Assembly: GCF_014697375.1 (NCBI RefSeq)
Contig: NZ_JACJRS010000059.1
Location: 1-33,472, forward strand
Origin: Phormidium sp. FACHB-1136
Lineage (GTDB): Bacteria; Cyanobacteriota; Cyanobacteriia; Phormidesmidales; Phormidesmidaceae
Direction of reading: 5' to 3'
DNA: 33,472 nt
Shown: in pieces, positions 17,905 to 26,767 of the stretch
Layout of the letters: every line of letters starts with the position of its first letter
How positions within the stretch are numbered: the stretch's first letter is position 1
Made by a program: the position numbers and the translations under genes
Notes under the pieces: model-generated
Database searches by the model: none
Told to the model about the DNA's origin: nothing
The model's input: only the letters and a program-made list of their open reading frames with translations

Positions 17905-18366
17905 CTACAGGTTAGACAGTAGGCGCTGCACAATCTGTACCCCGGTGAAGGCTTGCCAGCCAAACAAGCCCACCAAAATAACATTGAGGGAAATGTGGCT
18001 GAGACGGGCCGTTTCGCTACCCTTTTGCATAAAGGGCACCAACGCCGCCGAGGTGGTAATTAACCCAGCCATGCCGAGACCCACCAGGAGGTGTGGCCCC
18101 ACAAACAGTTTGCCACTTTCGAGGTAGGTGGCCCCCATGCCGCCGATGGTGCCTAAGACCATAAACGCCATCAGCACCGCTCCCACCTTGTGGTGCTTGA
18201 GGGCAAACTTGCCCTTGATCAGTTCTTTGCGGGTTTCGGCATCGGCAAGGCGGGTGCGACGGGCCTGAACCCCTAGATACATGGCGTATAGGGTCGTCGC
18301 GAACAAGACCCACATCAGCATGGGATGGACGAAATTAAGCCAGGGTTGGAAGGTGTCTGCGGTCAT
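17905..18366 (-). CDS. DUF4079 family four-helix membrane protein
   Basis: The 153-residue protein has four membrane helices (about residues 14-33, 60-80, 91-112 and 125-146) and matches the DUF4079 family of cyanobacteria and plants. Histidines lie at 14, 58, 59, 92 and 124, near the ends of helices, a layout reminiscent of haem-binding b-type cytochromes. That is inference, not established function. A basic loop (QARRTRLADAETRKELIKGK) lies between helices 1 and 2. The ATG at 18366 gives the usual family length. It is convergent with the DUF1997 gene. Confidence 0.8.
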   Translation of the reverse strand: MTADTFQPWLNFVHPMLMWVLFATTLYAMYLGVQARRTRLADAETRKELIKGKFALKHHKVGAVLMAFMVLGTIGGMGATYLESGKLFVGPHLLVGLGMAGLITTSAALVPFMQKGSETARLSHISLNVILVGLFGWQAFTGVQIVQRLLSNL

Positions 18367-18517
18367 AGCGAGGAGTGGAATGGTTAAGTTTTCTTACATG
18401 AGTATACGGTTAAGTCTATAGCCTTGGCAAAGCCCCACCGATGTTTACCGCTAGCGATCCAAAGCAATTCAACCACCTCCTACCCCGGCCTCCTGGAGGC
18501 TGGCTTGATCCTGGTGG

Positions 18518-18994
18518 CTACGAAGGGTCAGGCACGGGATAATCAGTCACGGGACAGTTAGCCTCGGGACGGTTAGCCACGGTGGGAAAAGGAGCGCAAG
18601 TTTGGTCGGGACAAGGGGGATAGGTCGGTTGGTAGAGGTCGGCGCGTTGACCAAAGAGTTGGTAGCGATGGTCGCGAATGTAGGCGTAGACTCGGTCACC
18701 TGTCGGTTTCGCACCGGGTAAGGCCCGATAAGCGGCGATTAACCCTTGCAGAAGGGGCATCTGGCGACCGATCTCCTCGGCGGCGTCGCTCCCCTGCCAG
18801 CGACGATGGGGTTGGGCAAGGTCAATGAGCATCATGCCCGCTTCGCCATCGGCGGGGGTGAGGTCGAACGGGGCGAGGGCGGCGGCGTCCTGCATGGGCA
18901 CATACTGAAAGCGTTGGCCCTGATCGACACCCTCCAACACGCGCACCAGATTGACACAGAGGTTGCAGTTGCCGTCGTAGATGACGCAGTACAT
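18518..18994 (-). CDS. DCC family thiol-disulfide oxidoreductase-like protein (DUF393)
   Basis: The 158-residue product has the DUF393 signature at the N-terminus: YDGNCNLC, with Cys10 and Cys13 as a CxxC redox pair in a thioredoxin-like setting. It is followed by FQYVPMQD, the MMLIDLAQ strand with the family W (HRRWQGSDAAEEI) and AYIRDHRYQLFG near the end of the domain. The last ~35 residues are Pro/Cys-rich (PPCPDQTC) and extend past the usual ~125-residue family length. Members are presumed disulfide oxidoreductases with unknown substrates. It probably acts in the cytoplasm, since no signal peptide is seen. It is divergent from the sensor kinase gene. Confidence 0.87.
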   Translation of the reverse strand: MYCVIYDGNCNLCVNLVRVLEGVDQGQRFQYVPMQDAAALAPFDLTPADGEAGMMLIDLAQPHRRWQGSDAAEEIGRQMPLLQGLIAAYRALPGAKPTGDRVYAYIRDHRYQLFGQRADLYQPTYPPCPDQTCAPFPTVANRPEANCPVTDYPVPDPS

Positions 18995-19120
18995 GGTGGA
19001 AAGGGAATCTGCGATAGGGTGTAGCCGTATCTTAATCGAAATCGGTAGTCGAGACCTTCCTTCCTAGGCTGATCGGAGGTGGAGGCCCGATCCAGCCGAT
19101 ATGATGGAGACCCATTGACC

Positions 19121-20863
19121 ATGATCATGCTTCAGAGTCCGTTCGGGTATTGCCTAGGGTTCCTCTCCGGCCGCGGGCTGGGCTGGCAGATGGGAACCTT
19201 AGGCTTGGGACTCTCTGGGTGGATGGAGGGTGGTGTGGCCCTAGCCGATGGTGTGGTGGTGGTGGCGCTGGTGATGGTATCCGCCGTATTGTGGCGACTG
19301 GGCGGGGCGGGGCGGGGGTCGCTGTGGAATCGGGCCGTTTCGACAACGGTGCAAGGCAGCCTGCAAGAAACCGCCGAACGCCTGAATCTAGCCCTGAGTG
19401 CGGCGCAGATGGGGGCTTGGGATTGGAACTTGAGCCAGCAAACCCAGTTTTGGTCGCCCCAAAGTAAGCGGATTTTGGGGCTAGATCCAGACACCTCCCT
19501 CCATCGGCTTGAGCAATGGCAGGACTTTATCCACCCCGACGACTGGCCCGCCACCCAAGCCACCGTGGAGCAAGCGATAGCCACCCAGCAAGACTTCACC
19601 CATCAGTATCGGGTACGGTGGCCCGATGGTACTTGGCACTGGGTCAGCCTCTATGGGCGGGTGGTCAACCAGGGGGGCGACCAACGCCTAGTGGGGGTGC
19701 TGCAAAATATCACCGACCGTAAGCAGGCGGAATTGTCGCTGCGCACCAGCGAAGCCCGGTTTCGGGCGGTGTTTGAACAGGCGGCGGTGGGCATGGCGCG
19801 GCTGTCACCGGAGGGGCGATGGATTCAGGTCAATCAGAGGTTGTGTGATCTCCTCGGTCGGCCCGCTGAATCGCTGTTGGGGCAGCACTTTTCGGTGGTC
19901 ACCGACGCAGCGGATCAGAGCCAGGACGCTATGTACTACCAGCGGTTGATTCGGGGCGAACAGCGATCCTGCCAGTTTGAAAAACGCTATCTCCATGGTG
20001 AGGGTCATGCCGTGTGGACTTTAGTGACCGTTTCCGTGGAAAGCGACGAATCCGACGACATTGCCGCCTTTATCGCCATTATTGAGGACGTTACTGAGCG
20101 CAAGGCCGCTCGCGAGGAGCTACTACGCCGAGCCGAAGAACTAGCCACCACCAACCTCATGCTGGCCCGCACCACCGCCCTGCTGGAACGGCGCAACAGC
20201 GAACTCGACCAGTTTGCCTATGTTACCTCCCACGATCTCAAGGCTCCCCTACGGGCCATTTCCAATCTGGCGGATTGGATCAGCGAAGACTTGGCAGGGC
20301 AGATCCCTGAGGAAAATCAGCGGCAGTTAGCCCTGCTGAAAAGTCGGGTGCAGCGCATGGAGGCGCTGATTAATGGTCTGCTGGAATATGCCCGCATTGG
20401 TCGTCGCGAGCGGCCAATCACGGAGGTGGACGTGGCCCAACTGCTCCATAGCGTGATCGATTCCCTCGCGCCCCCCTCCGGTTTTCGGGTGCAGGTGGCC
20501 GACGAAATGCCCAGACTCTACACCCACCAAACCGCCCTCGGCCAGGTGTTCGCCAATTTAATTGGCAACGCCATCAAGCACCATCACCGAGGCCAGGGCA
20601 CCATCACCATCCACTGCCGCACCCAGGCAGATGCCCTAGAGTTCTGCGTCAGCGATGATGGCCCCGGCATTGCCCCCCAGTACCACGAAAAAATCTTCAC
20701 CATTTTCCAAACGCTCAAGGCCAGGGATGACTTTGAAAGTACGGGGGTTGGCCTTTCGGTGGTGAAGAAAATTGTTGAATCAGAACAGGGCCGAGTGTGG
20801 TTAGTCTCGGCCCTGGGAGAGGGAAGTCGGTTTTATTTTACCTGGCCGCTAGCGGAGGGGTAA
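19121..20863 (+). CDS. PAS-PAS sensor histidine kinase
   Basis: The ~580-residue sensor kinase begins with a hydrophobic region (residues about 5-60, one or two helices). A PAS/PAC module follows (about 90-205; GAWDWNLSQQTQFW, HPDDW, ITDRKQAE), then a second PAS/PAC (about 215-330; AAVGMARLSPEGRW, VTERKAAREEL). A short coiled coil leads to a HisKA domain with the phospho-His in SHDLKAPLRAISN. The HATPase has the N box IGNAIKHH, DDGPGIAP, FTIFQTL and GVGLSVVKKIVE. The C-terminal half is of the phytochrome-like kinase type. I prefer the ATG at 19121 to the upstream GTG at 19079. No response regulator is adjacent, so the kinase is an orphan here. The PAS domains lack an obvious Cys or His ligand that would betray a cofactor. 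Confidence 0.92.
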   Translation: MIMLQSPFGYCLGFLSGRGLGWQMGTLGLGLSGWMEGGVALADGVVVVALVMVSAVLWRLGGAGRGSLWNRAVSTTVQGSLQETAERLNLALSAAQMGAWDWNLSQQTQFWSPQSKRILGLDPDTSLHRLEQWQDFIHPDDWPATQATVEQAIATQQDFTHQYRVRWPDGTWHWVSLYGRVVNQGGDQRLVGVLQNITDRKQAELSLRTSEARFRAVFEQAAVGMARLSPEGRWIQVNQRLCDLLGRPAESLLGQHFSVVTDAADQSQDAMYYQRLIRGEQRSCQFEKRYLHGEGHAVWTLVTVSVESDESDDIAAFIAIIEDVTERKAAREELLRRAEELATTNLMLARTTALLERRNSELDQFAYVTSHDLKAPLRAISNLADWISEDLAGQIPEENQRQLALLKSRVQRMEALINGLLEYARIGRRERPITEVDVAQLLHSVIDSLAPPSGFRVQVADEMPRLYTHQTALGQVFANLIGNAIKHHHRGQGTITIHCRTQADALEFCVSDDGPGIAPQYHEKIFTIFQTLKARDDFESTGVGLSVVKKIVESEQGRVWLVSALGEGSRFYFTWPLAEG

Positions 20864-20935
20864 GGATTCGATCCTAAGATTGCGCCGACCGATCTAGCTG
20901 GCCATGCATCGACCTAATTGTGTCTCCATTGCCCC

Positions 20936-21301
20936 CTAACGAACATTCATCTGCTTCGCCATGTCCTTAAAGGGAGACAGGCTGGGGCCGGGACGACGGC
21001 GGCGGGGCATCGTGGGGCCAGTGAGATAGCTGGCGGCAAAACTTGGCACGGGGCTCGCAGGTTTAGCGGCTTGGGGTGCCGCCGGAGCGGGCTTGGGGGC
21101 GGGGGTGGTCGCAGCGGGTTGAGCCGTAGCCGGAGCGGGGGCGGCGGGCTGAGGGGCGGCGGGCTGGACGGGAGCCTCGGCAGGGGCAGCGCCTTCGTCG
21201 AGTTCCATAAAGAACTCAGACTTTTTACCAATGCCAAACACGCCCAAGATAGCCTTGAAGACGCCACCAATGATGCCAAAGATCGACTTGATAAAGCCCA
21301 T
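20936..21301 (-). CDS. Small Ala/Pro-rich protein with amphipathic N-terminus (conserved hypothetical)
   Basis: The 121-residue protein has three parts. The first is an N-terminal hydrophobic or amphipathic helix with regular Gly and Phe (MGFIKSIFGIIGGVFKAILG) leading to KKSEFFMELDE. The second is a disordered linker of about 60 residues that is nearly all Ala and Pro (PAAPQPAAPAPATAQ-like). The third is a basic C-terminal segment (PRRRRPGPSLSPFKDMAKQMN). The bipartite design, with conserved-looking ends and a low-complexity middle, suggests a membrane-surface tether, which is inference. No family name is known to me. It is convergent with the sensor kinase gene, with 72 bp between the stops. 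Confidence 0.65.
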   Translation of the reverse strand: MGFIKSIFGIIGGVFKAILGVFGIGKKSEFFMELDEGAAPAEAPVQPAAPQPAAPAPATAQPAATTPAPKPAPAAPQAAKPASPVPSFAASYLTGPTMPRRRRPGPSLSPFKDMAKQMNVR

Positions 21302-21407
21302 GGGTATATCCTTCTAAACCTGCTTTTCTGAATTAATTATCAAGTTCCGTTACGCTCTCTCATCCAACCAAGGCCGATCTAGATACAAAAGTTAACCTAA
21401 CGCAACC

Positions 21408-22940
21408 CTAGGCTAAGGCCCGTTGATAGAACGCTTGCATGGATCGCTGCCACTGCTGGCGGGAGGCTTCCCAGGTGTAGAACATGTGACCTCCCCGGAA
21501 ATGTTGCAGGGTGAGGTTAGCTTGCAGTTCGGAGCTAAGGGCCATCAGATCCACCAGCAGGTTGGAGGCAAAGTAGGGGGTCACGAGATCGTAGAAGCCG
21601 TGGTTGATGGCCACCTGCATGTGGGGATTCAGGGCCATGGCCACCCGCAGATCGTCCACTGAACCCACAAACCCCTGTTTCGAGTCTTTTTCGGACAGGA
21701 ATTTCCAGGCTTTGAAGACCTCGTCATTCAGCAAATGGTAGGTGAGCGGGGTAGAAATCCCTAGGGTGCTACGCAGGTGGTGGTTAATGGCTCCAGTAAA
21801 CAGGCGATCCAGGCCATCTAGGGTGGGGTCGGTGCCTTCGTTGAGGGGGCGATCCGGGAAGGGATCGATAGCCGTGACCGAGGCATCGTAAAGCCCCAGG
21901 GTGCGATTCTGATCCCGCAGGAGTTCCCGCGCAAAGACATCAATGCCAAGCCGTCCCCGATGGCGCTGTACCAAAGCCAAAGGCAGCCCCGTCAGCGCGG
22001 CCATGTCGCCGTAGACCCGCTGGCGGTCGGCTTCGGTAGCAAGGTTACCCTGGGCCAAAAAGGGGATCAGGGTTTGGCGGGCAAAGGTTTCGGCCTGGGC
22101 GCGGTGGGCTTCGGGGCTGGGGGGGGATACCCGACCATGGTGAACCGCCGTTGCCGCCATCGACGGAATGGCGGTGGCCCAGCCCATTAGGCTGTAGTCG
22201 GTGCCGCCGAGGAAGTCAAACTCCAGTACCGGGGAAATAATAATCGTGCCGTTTAGCCCAACGCCAAAGCTCTGTTGCAACTGGCGGGCCAACTTAGCCA
22301 CCCGAAAGCCGCCATAGCTTTCTCCGGCGATGAAGATGGGCGACAGCCAGCGGTTTTGGGCGGAAAGATAGCCCTGAATGAACTCCCCCAACGCCTTGAG
22401 GTCTCGTTCGGTATCCCAAAAGGTTTTGGCTTTTTCTAAGGTGGCGGTCGCCGAGGAGGAATCGCCCTTGGGGCTTGTTGTCGATCCTTCTGCGCCGTTG
22501 CTGGAATCGCTGGCCTTCGGTGCCGCCTTCGCCCCAGGGCTTTCTTCCTTGGCCAATACCCGGCTAAAGCCCGTCCCCAGGGGATCGATAAACACCAAAT
22601 CCGTAAACGATAGCCAGGTTTCGGCATTGTCTTCAATCTGCACAGGCGGTTTAGGCAAACCACCCTCGGTCTCAAACACCACCCGCTTTGGCCCCATTGC
22701 CCCCATGTGTAGGTAGGCCGAAGCCGCCCCCGGCCCCCCATTCACCACAAAGGTGATCGGGCGCTGGCTGGGTTCCGCATCGTCCACGGTATAGGCAACG
22801 TGGAACAATTCGGCCACGGGCTGATCCTGGTCATACAACACCTGCCACTGGGCATCGGCGGTGTAGGGGATCATGCCCTGGGGGGTGGCGAGGGTGTGTT
22901 GGGTAGTACAGCCCTGGCGGCTGGGGGAGGCAGAGGTCAT
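21408..22940 (-). CDS. Peptidase S10 (serine carboxypeptidase) family protein
   Basis: The alpha/beta-hydrolase of about 510 residues has the S10 features: an oxyanion-hole segment FVVNGGPGAAS, FIDPLGTGFSR, and the catalytic triad Ser222 (GESYGGFR), Asp465 (HGFYDLVTPY) and His499 (FRGGHMFYT), numbered from the upstream ATG at 22982. A low-complexity insert of about 35 residues rich in Ser, Ala and Gly (SPGAKAAPKASDSSNG onward) interrupts the region after GTGFSR. Secreted relatives carry a signal peptide; none is seen here, so the enzyme may be cytoplasmic. The start is uncertain; 22940 (MTSASPSRQG) avoids a Pro-rich leader. Peptide substrates are unknown. Confidence 0.9.
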   Translation of the reverse strand: MTSASPSRQGCTTQHTLATPQGMIPYTADAQWQVLYDQDQPVAELFHVAYTVDDAEPSQRPITFVVNGGPGAASAYLHMGAMGPKRVVFETEGGLPKPPVQIEDNAETWLSFTDLVFIDPLGTGFSRVLAKEESPGAKAAPKASDSSNGAEGSTTSPKGDSSSATATLEKAKTFWDTERDLKALGEFIQGYLSAQNRWLSPIFIAGESYGGFRVAKLARQLQQSFGVGLNGTIIISPVLEFDFLGGTDYSLMGWATAIPSMAATAVHHGRVSPPSPEAHRAQAETFARQTLIPFLAQGNLATEADRQRVYGDMAALTGLPLALVQRHRGRLGIDVFARELLRDQNRTLGLYDASVTAIDPFPDRPLNEGTDPTLDGLDRLFTGAINHHLRSTLGISTPLTYHLLNDEVFKAWKFLSEKDSKQGFVGSVDDLRVAMALNPHMQVAINHGFYDLVTPYFASNLLVDLMALSSELQANLTLQHFRGGHMFYTWEASRQQWQRSMQAFYQRALA

Positions 22941-23094
22941 GGCAGGAATGGGCTTGAAGGGTGATGGGGAAAAGGCTGGCAACAGTCTGGGTATCTCTAC
23001 CCTAAAGCCAAGCTCCTTGAAATTCCAAACCCTATTTTTCCTACGGGCATCCAGCGGTGTGCCCCAGCCTCGGCGCTAACCATTTCTGATCCCC

Positions 23095-23123
23095 ATAAAA
23101 AAGGACAGCCCTAAGACCGTCCT
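23095..23123 (-). terminator. Rho-independent terminator downstream of the 23.2-kb gene
   Basis: On the minus strand AGGACGGTC pairs with GGCTGTCCT-type bases to give a 9-bp stem with G-U pairs and a TTAG loop (stem 23102-23123), followed at once by six T residues. It lies about 105 bp after the stop of the 129-residue gene and ahead of the S10 peptidase gene, so it should separate the two. Confidence 0.85.
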
Positions 23124-23228
23124 CTGCGGAGATTGCATCATGGTTGAACCGGACAAACTTGTTCGCGCAGTTCATGCGAAAAGATTAAATCTAAATCATT
23201 AAGCCAGAGCACCTTAGTCTCAGGAACC

Positions 23229-23618
23229 CTAGGCCAGAGTTTCGGGGCAATAGCCCAGCCCCATCACAAACTGGCGGCGGAAGGCTTCAATTTCATCACG
23301 ATCAGGCCGACCGTGGGAAACGATGGCGACTTGGTAGCGGCGCATCACATCCACTGGAGACTGACCCGTTTCGAGCCCCCACAGGGCCATGCGAACGCGG
23401 ATGCCGGGATCGTAAGCGATTCCCAGTTCGTTCATGTAGGCTCGGAAATCTTCGGAGTCGTCGGCACAGATGCTGTCGTTCATTTTGACGCGGATCACCC
23501 AGCCGTCGATCTGATGGATCACCGTCATAAATTCGAGGGGTAGCCTGGGAGTGCCCAGCAAATGCTCGACCACTCGAAGGGTCAGGCTAGCGTTCGCGAG
23601 ATAGTAGGTGTATTCCAT
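23229..23618 (-). CDS. Conserved hypothetical protein, 129 residues
   Basis: The product is soluble, with no signal or membrane segment. It starts MEYTYYLANASLTLRVVEHLL and has an alternating strand/helix pattern (LEFMTVIHQIDGWVIRVKMND, then DSEDFRAYMNELG). Its last third has RMALWGLETGQSP and RRQFVMGLGYCPE. I do not recognise a named family. The regular composition, typical codon use and its own terminator argue that it is a real gene. It is divergent from queA, with 113 bp between the starts. Confidence 0.65.
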   Translation of the reverse strand: MEYTYYLANASLTLRVVEHLLGTPRLPLEFMTVIHQIDGWVIRVKMNDSICADDSEDFRAYMNELGIAYDPGIRVRMALWGLETGQSPVDVMRRYQVAIVSHGRPDRDEIEAFRRQFVMGLGYCPETLA

Positions 23619-23731
23619 CGGATGACCTTTGACCAGGTGCTACAGTTTCTATTGTTGCGCCCAGGCCCGCTTTCCGTTAGGGGCATTCCCCCCGTCCTGC
23701 ACTGGGTGTATACCCCCAACCTTTCTGACCT

Positions 23732-24823
23732 ATGCCCGATCAAGACTCCCTGGACTTTTCCCTCGCGGCCTATCAATACCATCTGCCCCCAGAGCGCATT
23801 GCCCAAAATCCCGTCACCCCAAGGGATACCTCGCGTCTGCTCGTGGTCGATTCCCGCACCAGCTACCGCCACCAGCATTTCTATGATCTACCCAACCTAT
23901 TGCAACCGGGGGATCTGCTGGTGGTGAACAATACCCAGGTGATCCCCGCCCGACTGCTGGGGTATAAGCCGGAGGGGGCCAAGGTGGAGGTCTTTTTGCT
24001 GGAGGAAACGGGGCACCACCAATGGCTGGCGCTGGTGAAACCCGGTCGTCGCCTCAAGCCGGGGGCGATCATCCACTTTGGCCATGATCCCCAGCGGCCC
24101 GACCTCATCGCCCACGTTCTGGAGACCGATCCCGACACCAACGGACGCCTGCTGCGGTTTGAGGTTGGCGAAAATCAGCCCCCAGGCGAATCCCTCTATG
24201 CCCTGTTCGAGCGGTTGGGTAATGTCCCTCTCCCCCCCTACATCACCGAGACTACCGCTTCCCCTGATCAATACCAAACCATCTACGCCGAAACGCCAGG
24301 GGCCGTAGCCGCACCCACCGCAGGGCTGCACTTCACCCCCCAGGTATTTGAGGGACTAGACCAACGGGGGATCGCCCGTGCCCAGTTGACCCTCCATGTG
24401 GGGGTCGGCACCTTTCGGCCCGTGGAAGCCGAGAACATCCTGGAACACAAAATGCACGGCGAGTGGATTGATCTCCCCGCTGACACCGTAGAGAAAATCC
24501 TCGCCACCAAGGCCAACGGCGGGCGGGTGATGGCCGTGGGAACCACCGTCGTTCGCGCCCTAGAGGGAGCGGCCCAAAGGGGATCGCTGGAACCGCTCCA
24601 GGGCAAAACAGAACTCTACATCTATCCCGGCTACCCGTTCCGGGTGATCGACGGCATGATTACCAACTTTCACCTACCTGGATCCAGCCTGATGATGTTG
24701 GTGAGTGCGCTGATTGGTCGCGAGCGACTACTCAGCCTCTACGAAACCGCCATCCAAGAATCCTATCGGTTCTACTCCTTTGGCGATGCCATGCTGATTC
24801 TGCCCGAAGCCAAGATCCCGTAG
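23732..24823 (+). CDS. queA: S-adenosylmethionine:tRNA ribosyltransferase-isomerase
   Basis: QueA transfers and isomerises the ribosyl group of S-adenosylmethionine onto 7-aminomethyl-7-deazaguanine in tRNA, giving epoxyqueuosine at wobble position 34 of tRNAs with GUN anticodons. The 363-residue product has standard length and family blocks: FDYxLPxERIAQxP form ([17 protein letters not shown]), [23 protein letters not shown], the [10 protein letters not shown] block, [22 protein letters not shown], and the C-terminal [18 protein letters not shown]. It stands as a single gene. The ATG at 23732 fits the family start. Confidence 0.97.
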   Translation: MPDQDSLDFSLAAYQYHLPPERIAQNPVTPRDTSRLLVVDSRTSYRHQHFYDLPNLLQPGDLLVVNNTQVIPARLLGYKPEGAKVEVFLLEETGHHQWLALVKPGRRLKPGAIIHFGHDPQRPDLIAHVLETDPDTNGRLLRFEVGENQPPGESLYALFERLGNVPLPPYITETTASPDQYQTIYAETPGAVAAPTAGLHFTPQVFEGLDQRGIARAQLTLHVGVGTFRPVEAENILEHKMHGEWIDLPADTVEKILATKANGGRVMAVGTTVVRALEGAAQRGSLEPLQGKTELYIYPGYPFRVIDGMITNFHLPGSSLMMLVSALIGRERLLSLYETAIQESYRFYSFGDAMLILPEAKIP

Positions 24824-25497
24824 GGTGCAGTGCTTCTCGAAGGCACCGTCCTTGGTCAACGCTGTAGCGGTAACGATAAAGCCTTGCCCCATATGGAGTA
24901 CGCTGCGCTAACCCATCCGACCGAGGGCTAGCGATGGCCTTACCTTTAAGCTGTCTCACCTCCTTAGGATTGACCGTCGCACATCAATTTTCCGACGGCC
25001 AGAGCAATTCTAAAAAAATCCCCAAGAACTTCTTCCCAGAGAGGTAAATTTTGAACCGAAACCGCTATCTTAGTATTGTGTTGATTTACCAACGAGCAAT
25101 GCCGTAGCCATCATCCACGAAGCGATTCTAGGACAAGCTTGGCTAGGGGTTAGGGGACTATCTCCTAATGGATGAATTGCCCGCAGGTAATCACCATCAG
25201 CGGTGGGTAGCCGACGCTAGAACAATCCCATAGGTTGGTTTTGCATAGATCGTCTGCGATACAGATCGTTTGTCTTTGACGCTGGAGCCACGACGGTATC
25301 GGTCGTTTTGAACGCTACAGATTCACCGTCAACGGGCTAGGGGCAAGTTAGGCTTGGCCCTGCTTTTAGTAGCTTCACACCAGAGATAGTCTAGCCCCTT
25401 GGGTTAGCGTTGATCGCTTGATCCGATCAAGGCTGATTTGCCAACAGGTGCTCTACCCCTCCATTTCTATCGCCAACTCCCTAAACAACTCAAATCA
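24824..25497. other. Long intergenic region (674 bp), no protein gene seen
   Basis: Between queA and the next plus-strand gene there is no credible reading frame. At 24899-24918 lies TACGCTGCGCTAACCCATCC, the core of a dispersed repeat common between cyanobacterial genes. At 25340-25367 an imperfect stem (GGGGCAAG with CTTGGCCC, one mismatch) is followed by TGCTTTT, which could end a plus-strand RNA. An AT-rich patch near 25030-25080 contains TTGAAC and TAGTAT but with poor spacing. A long leader of the next gene or a small RNA are both possible. Confidence 0.45.
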
Positions 25498-26154
25498 ATG
25501 GCTACTTTTGAGACCGTAACTCGACCGTTTTCCCTAGCGTTGATGACCGCAGCGATGGTCAGTACAGCGGGAGGTCTGAATCAACCGACTTCTCTATCGG
25601 TCATTGCCCCATCGGTTGCCCAGGCACAGTCCGTTGATCCCCAATCTGGTGATCCCCAGTTTTCAGAGAATGCTCTCCCGGTAGACGTTTGCCTAGACTT
25701 GCCCGATTGGCAGCGTCCCTCCACCCAAACCCAGCAAAAACACCTGCGCACCGTGGCCCAGTACGGTGCCGCGCTCCAGTCCGAGCCGCTGCTGAGCGTT
25801 GCCAAAGATTGGTGGAGCCACGAGGTGTTTTCCTTCACCACCTACGGCCTTAGCGCCCGCACCGATCCCCTGTATCTATCGGGGCTGTGGACAGTGGTGG
25901 ATCAAACCTGGGCCTGCTATGAGGGCACCCAACCAGAAGCTATCAACCAAGGCCAAGTAGCGGAAGTCTGGCTAATGCATCACCGCCTGGTAGGGGTGCA
26001 GTGGCAGCAGGATCAATATGTGATGACCGTTGAACCCGCCGAAACCGGACTGCAACTGGTGCAGTTTCCCCGCCAAGAGCAAGGCCCATCCCTACCCATC
26101 ACCCTCATGACCCTAGCCGGAGATACCCTAGCCGTCATGTCCGGTGACTGGTAA
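25498..26154 (+). CDS. Secreted hypothetical protein
   Basis: From the ATG at 25498 the product has about 218 residues with an N-terminal signal peptide (LALMTAAMVSTAGG core, likely cleavage in the PSVAQAQ region). The mature part includes DVCLDLPDWQRPS, an Arg/Tyr-containing middle (HEVFSFTTYGLSARTDP), and a WTVVDQTWACYEG strand with a second Cys. Two cysteines (CLDL and ACYEG) may form a disulfide. No family is recognised. An upstream in-frame start at 25438 would put 20 polar residues before the signal peptide and is less likely. It is probably periplasmic. Confidence 0.7.
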   Translation: MATFETVTRPFSLALMTAAMVSTAGGLNQPTSLSVIAPSVAQAQSVDPQSGDPQFSENALPVDVCLDLPDWQRPSTQTQQKHLRTVAQYGAALQSEPLLSVAKDWWSHEVFSFTTYGLSARTDPLYLSGLWTVVDQTWACYEGTQPEAINQGQVAEVWLMHHRLVGVQWQQDQYVMTVEPAETGLQLVQFPRQEQGPSLPITLMTLAGDTLAVMSGDW

Positions 26155-26185
26155 ACCTAGCGATCCCCAGATTCCAACATCGTAG

Positions 26186-26204
26186 GGGCGGGGTTTTCCC
26201 GCCC
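26186..26204. repeat. GC-rich hairpin GGGCGGG-GTTTT-CCCGCCC
   Basis: A 7-bp perfect inverted repeat with a 5-nt loop, preceded by CGTAG, lies 30 bp after the secreted-protein stop. The same GTAGGGGC-type lead-in precedes the hairpin at 10543. A second repeat-like stretch (GTAGGGTAGGCATCCTGCCTGCC) follows near 26286-26308. Confidence 0.7.
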
Positions 26205-26337
26205 TTCCACTTCAGGGGATTGTCAATCCGAATTGGGCTGAGCGACCAAGCCAGATCCCAGAATCCGTAGATCGAAAAGGATCTTGTAGGGTAGGCATCC
26301 TGCCTGCCTCAAGACCCCTGCGATCTGACGGCACAAG

Positions 26338-26619
26338 TTAATCAATGGCTGAAATGGTTTGGGCCAGGGCAAAATCTTTTTCGGTCAGGCCGCCCGCATC
26401 GTGGGTACTCAGTTCGATCACGACTTTGTTGTAGGAAATGGCAAGGTCGGGATGATGGCCCGCCGCCTCAGCGGGTTCCACTAGGCGGTTCACAAAATCC
26501 ACAGCGGCAATGAAGTTTTTGAAGGTGCGGGTGCAGGTAATCGTCTTACCGTTGAGGCTCCAGTCGGGCAGTTCGCTAAGCTTGGATTGAATGGCGTCGG
26601 TGGTCAGTAGGGTAGCCAT
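26338..26619 (-). CDS. 4a-hydroxytetrahydrobiopterin dehydratase (pterin-4a-carbinolamine dehydratase)
   Basis: PCD dehydrates 4a-hydroxy-tetrahydropterins and so recycles the pterin cofactor of aromatic amino acid hydroxylases; in bacteria without such hydroxylases its role is less clear. The 93-residue product from the ATG at 26619 is typical in length. It shows the family core AEAAGHHPDLAISYNKVVIE with the conserved HHPD at residues 55-58, followed by LSTHDAGGLTEKDFALA. No phenylalanine hydroxylase gene lies nearby. An upstream in-frame ATG (26703) would add 28 residues unlike the family. Confidence 0.93.
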   Translation of the reverse strand: MATLLTTDAIQSKLSELPDWSLNGKTITCTRTFKNFIAAVDFVNRLVEPAEAAGHHPDLAISYNKVVIELSTHDAGGLTEKDFALAQTISAID

Positions 26620-26767
26620 CGTAGAGATTCCGTAGTGCAACCCCCTGATCCTAAAACATTCCCAAAAACTATCCGCCCTGCCTAGGGAAGAGAAACTCTT
26701 CAAAGGCGAGGGCGGTCTAGCTGGATCTTCGGTTAAACCTGACTGCCGGGAGGAACCCTTATCAGCC

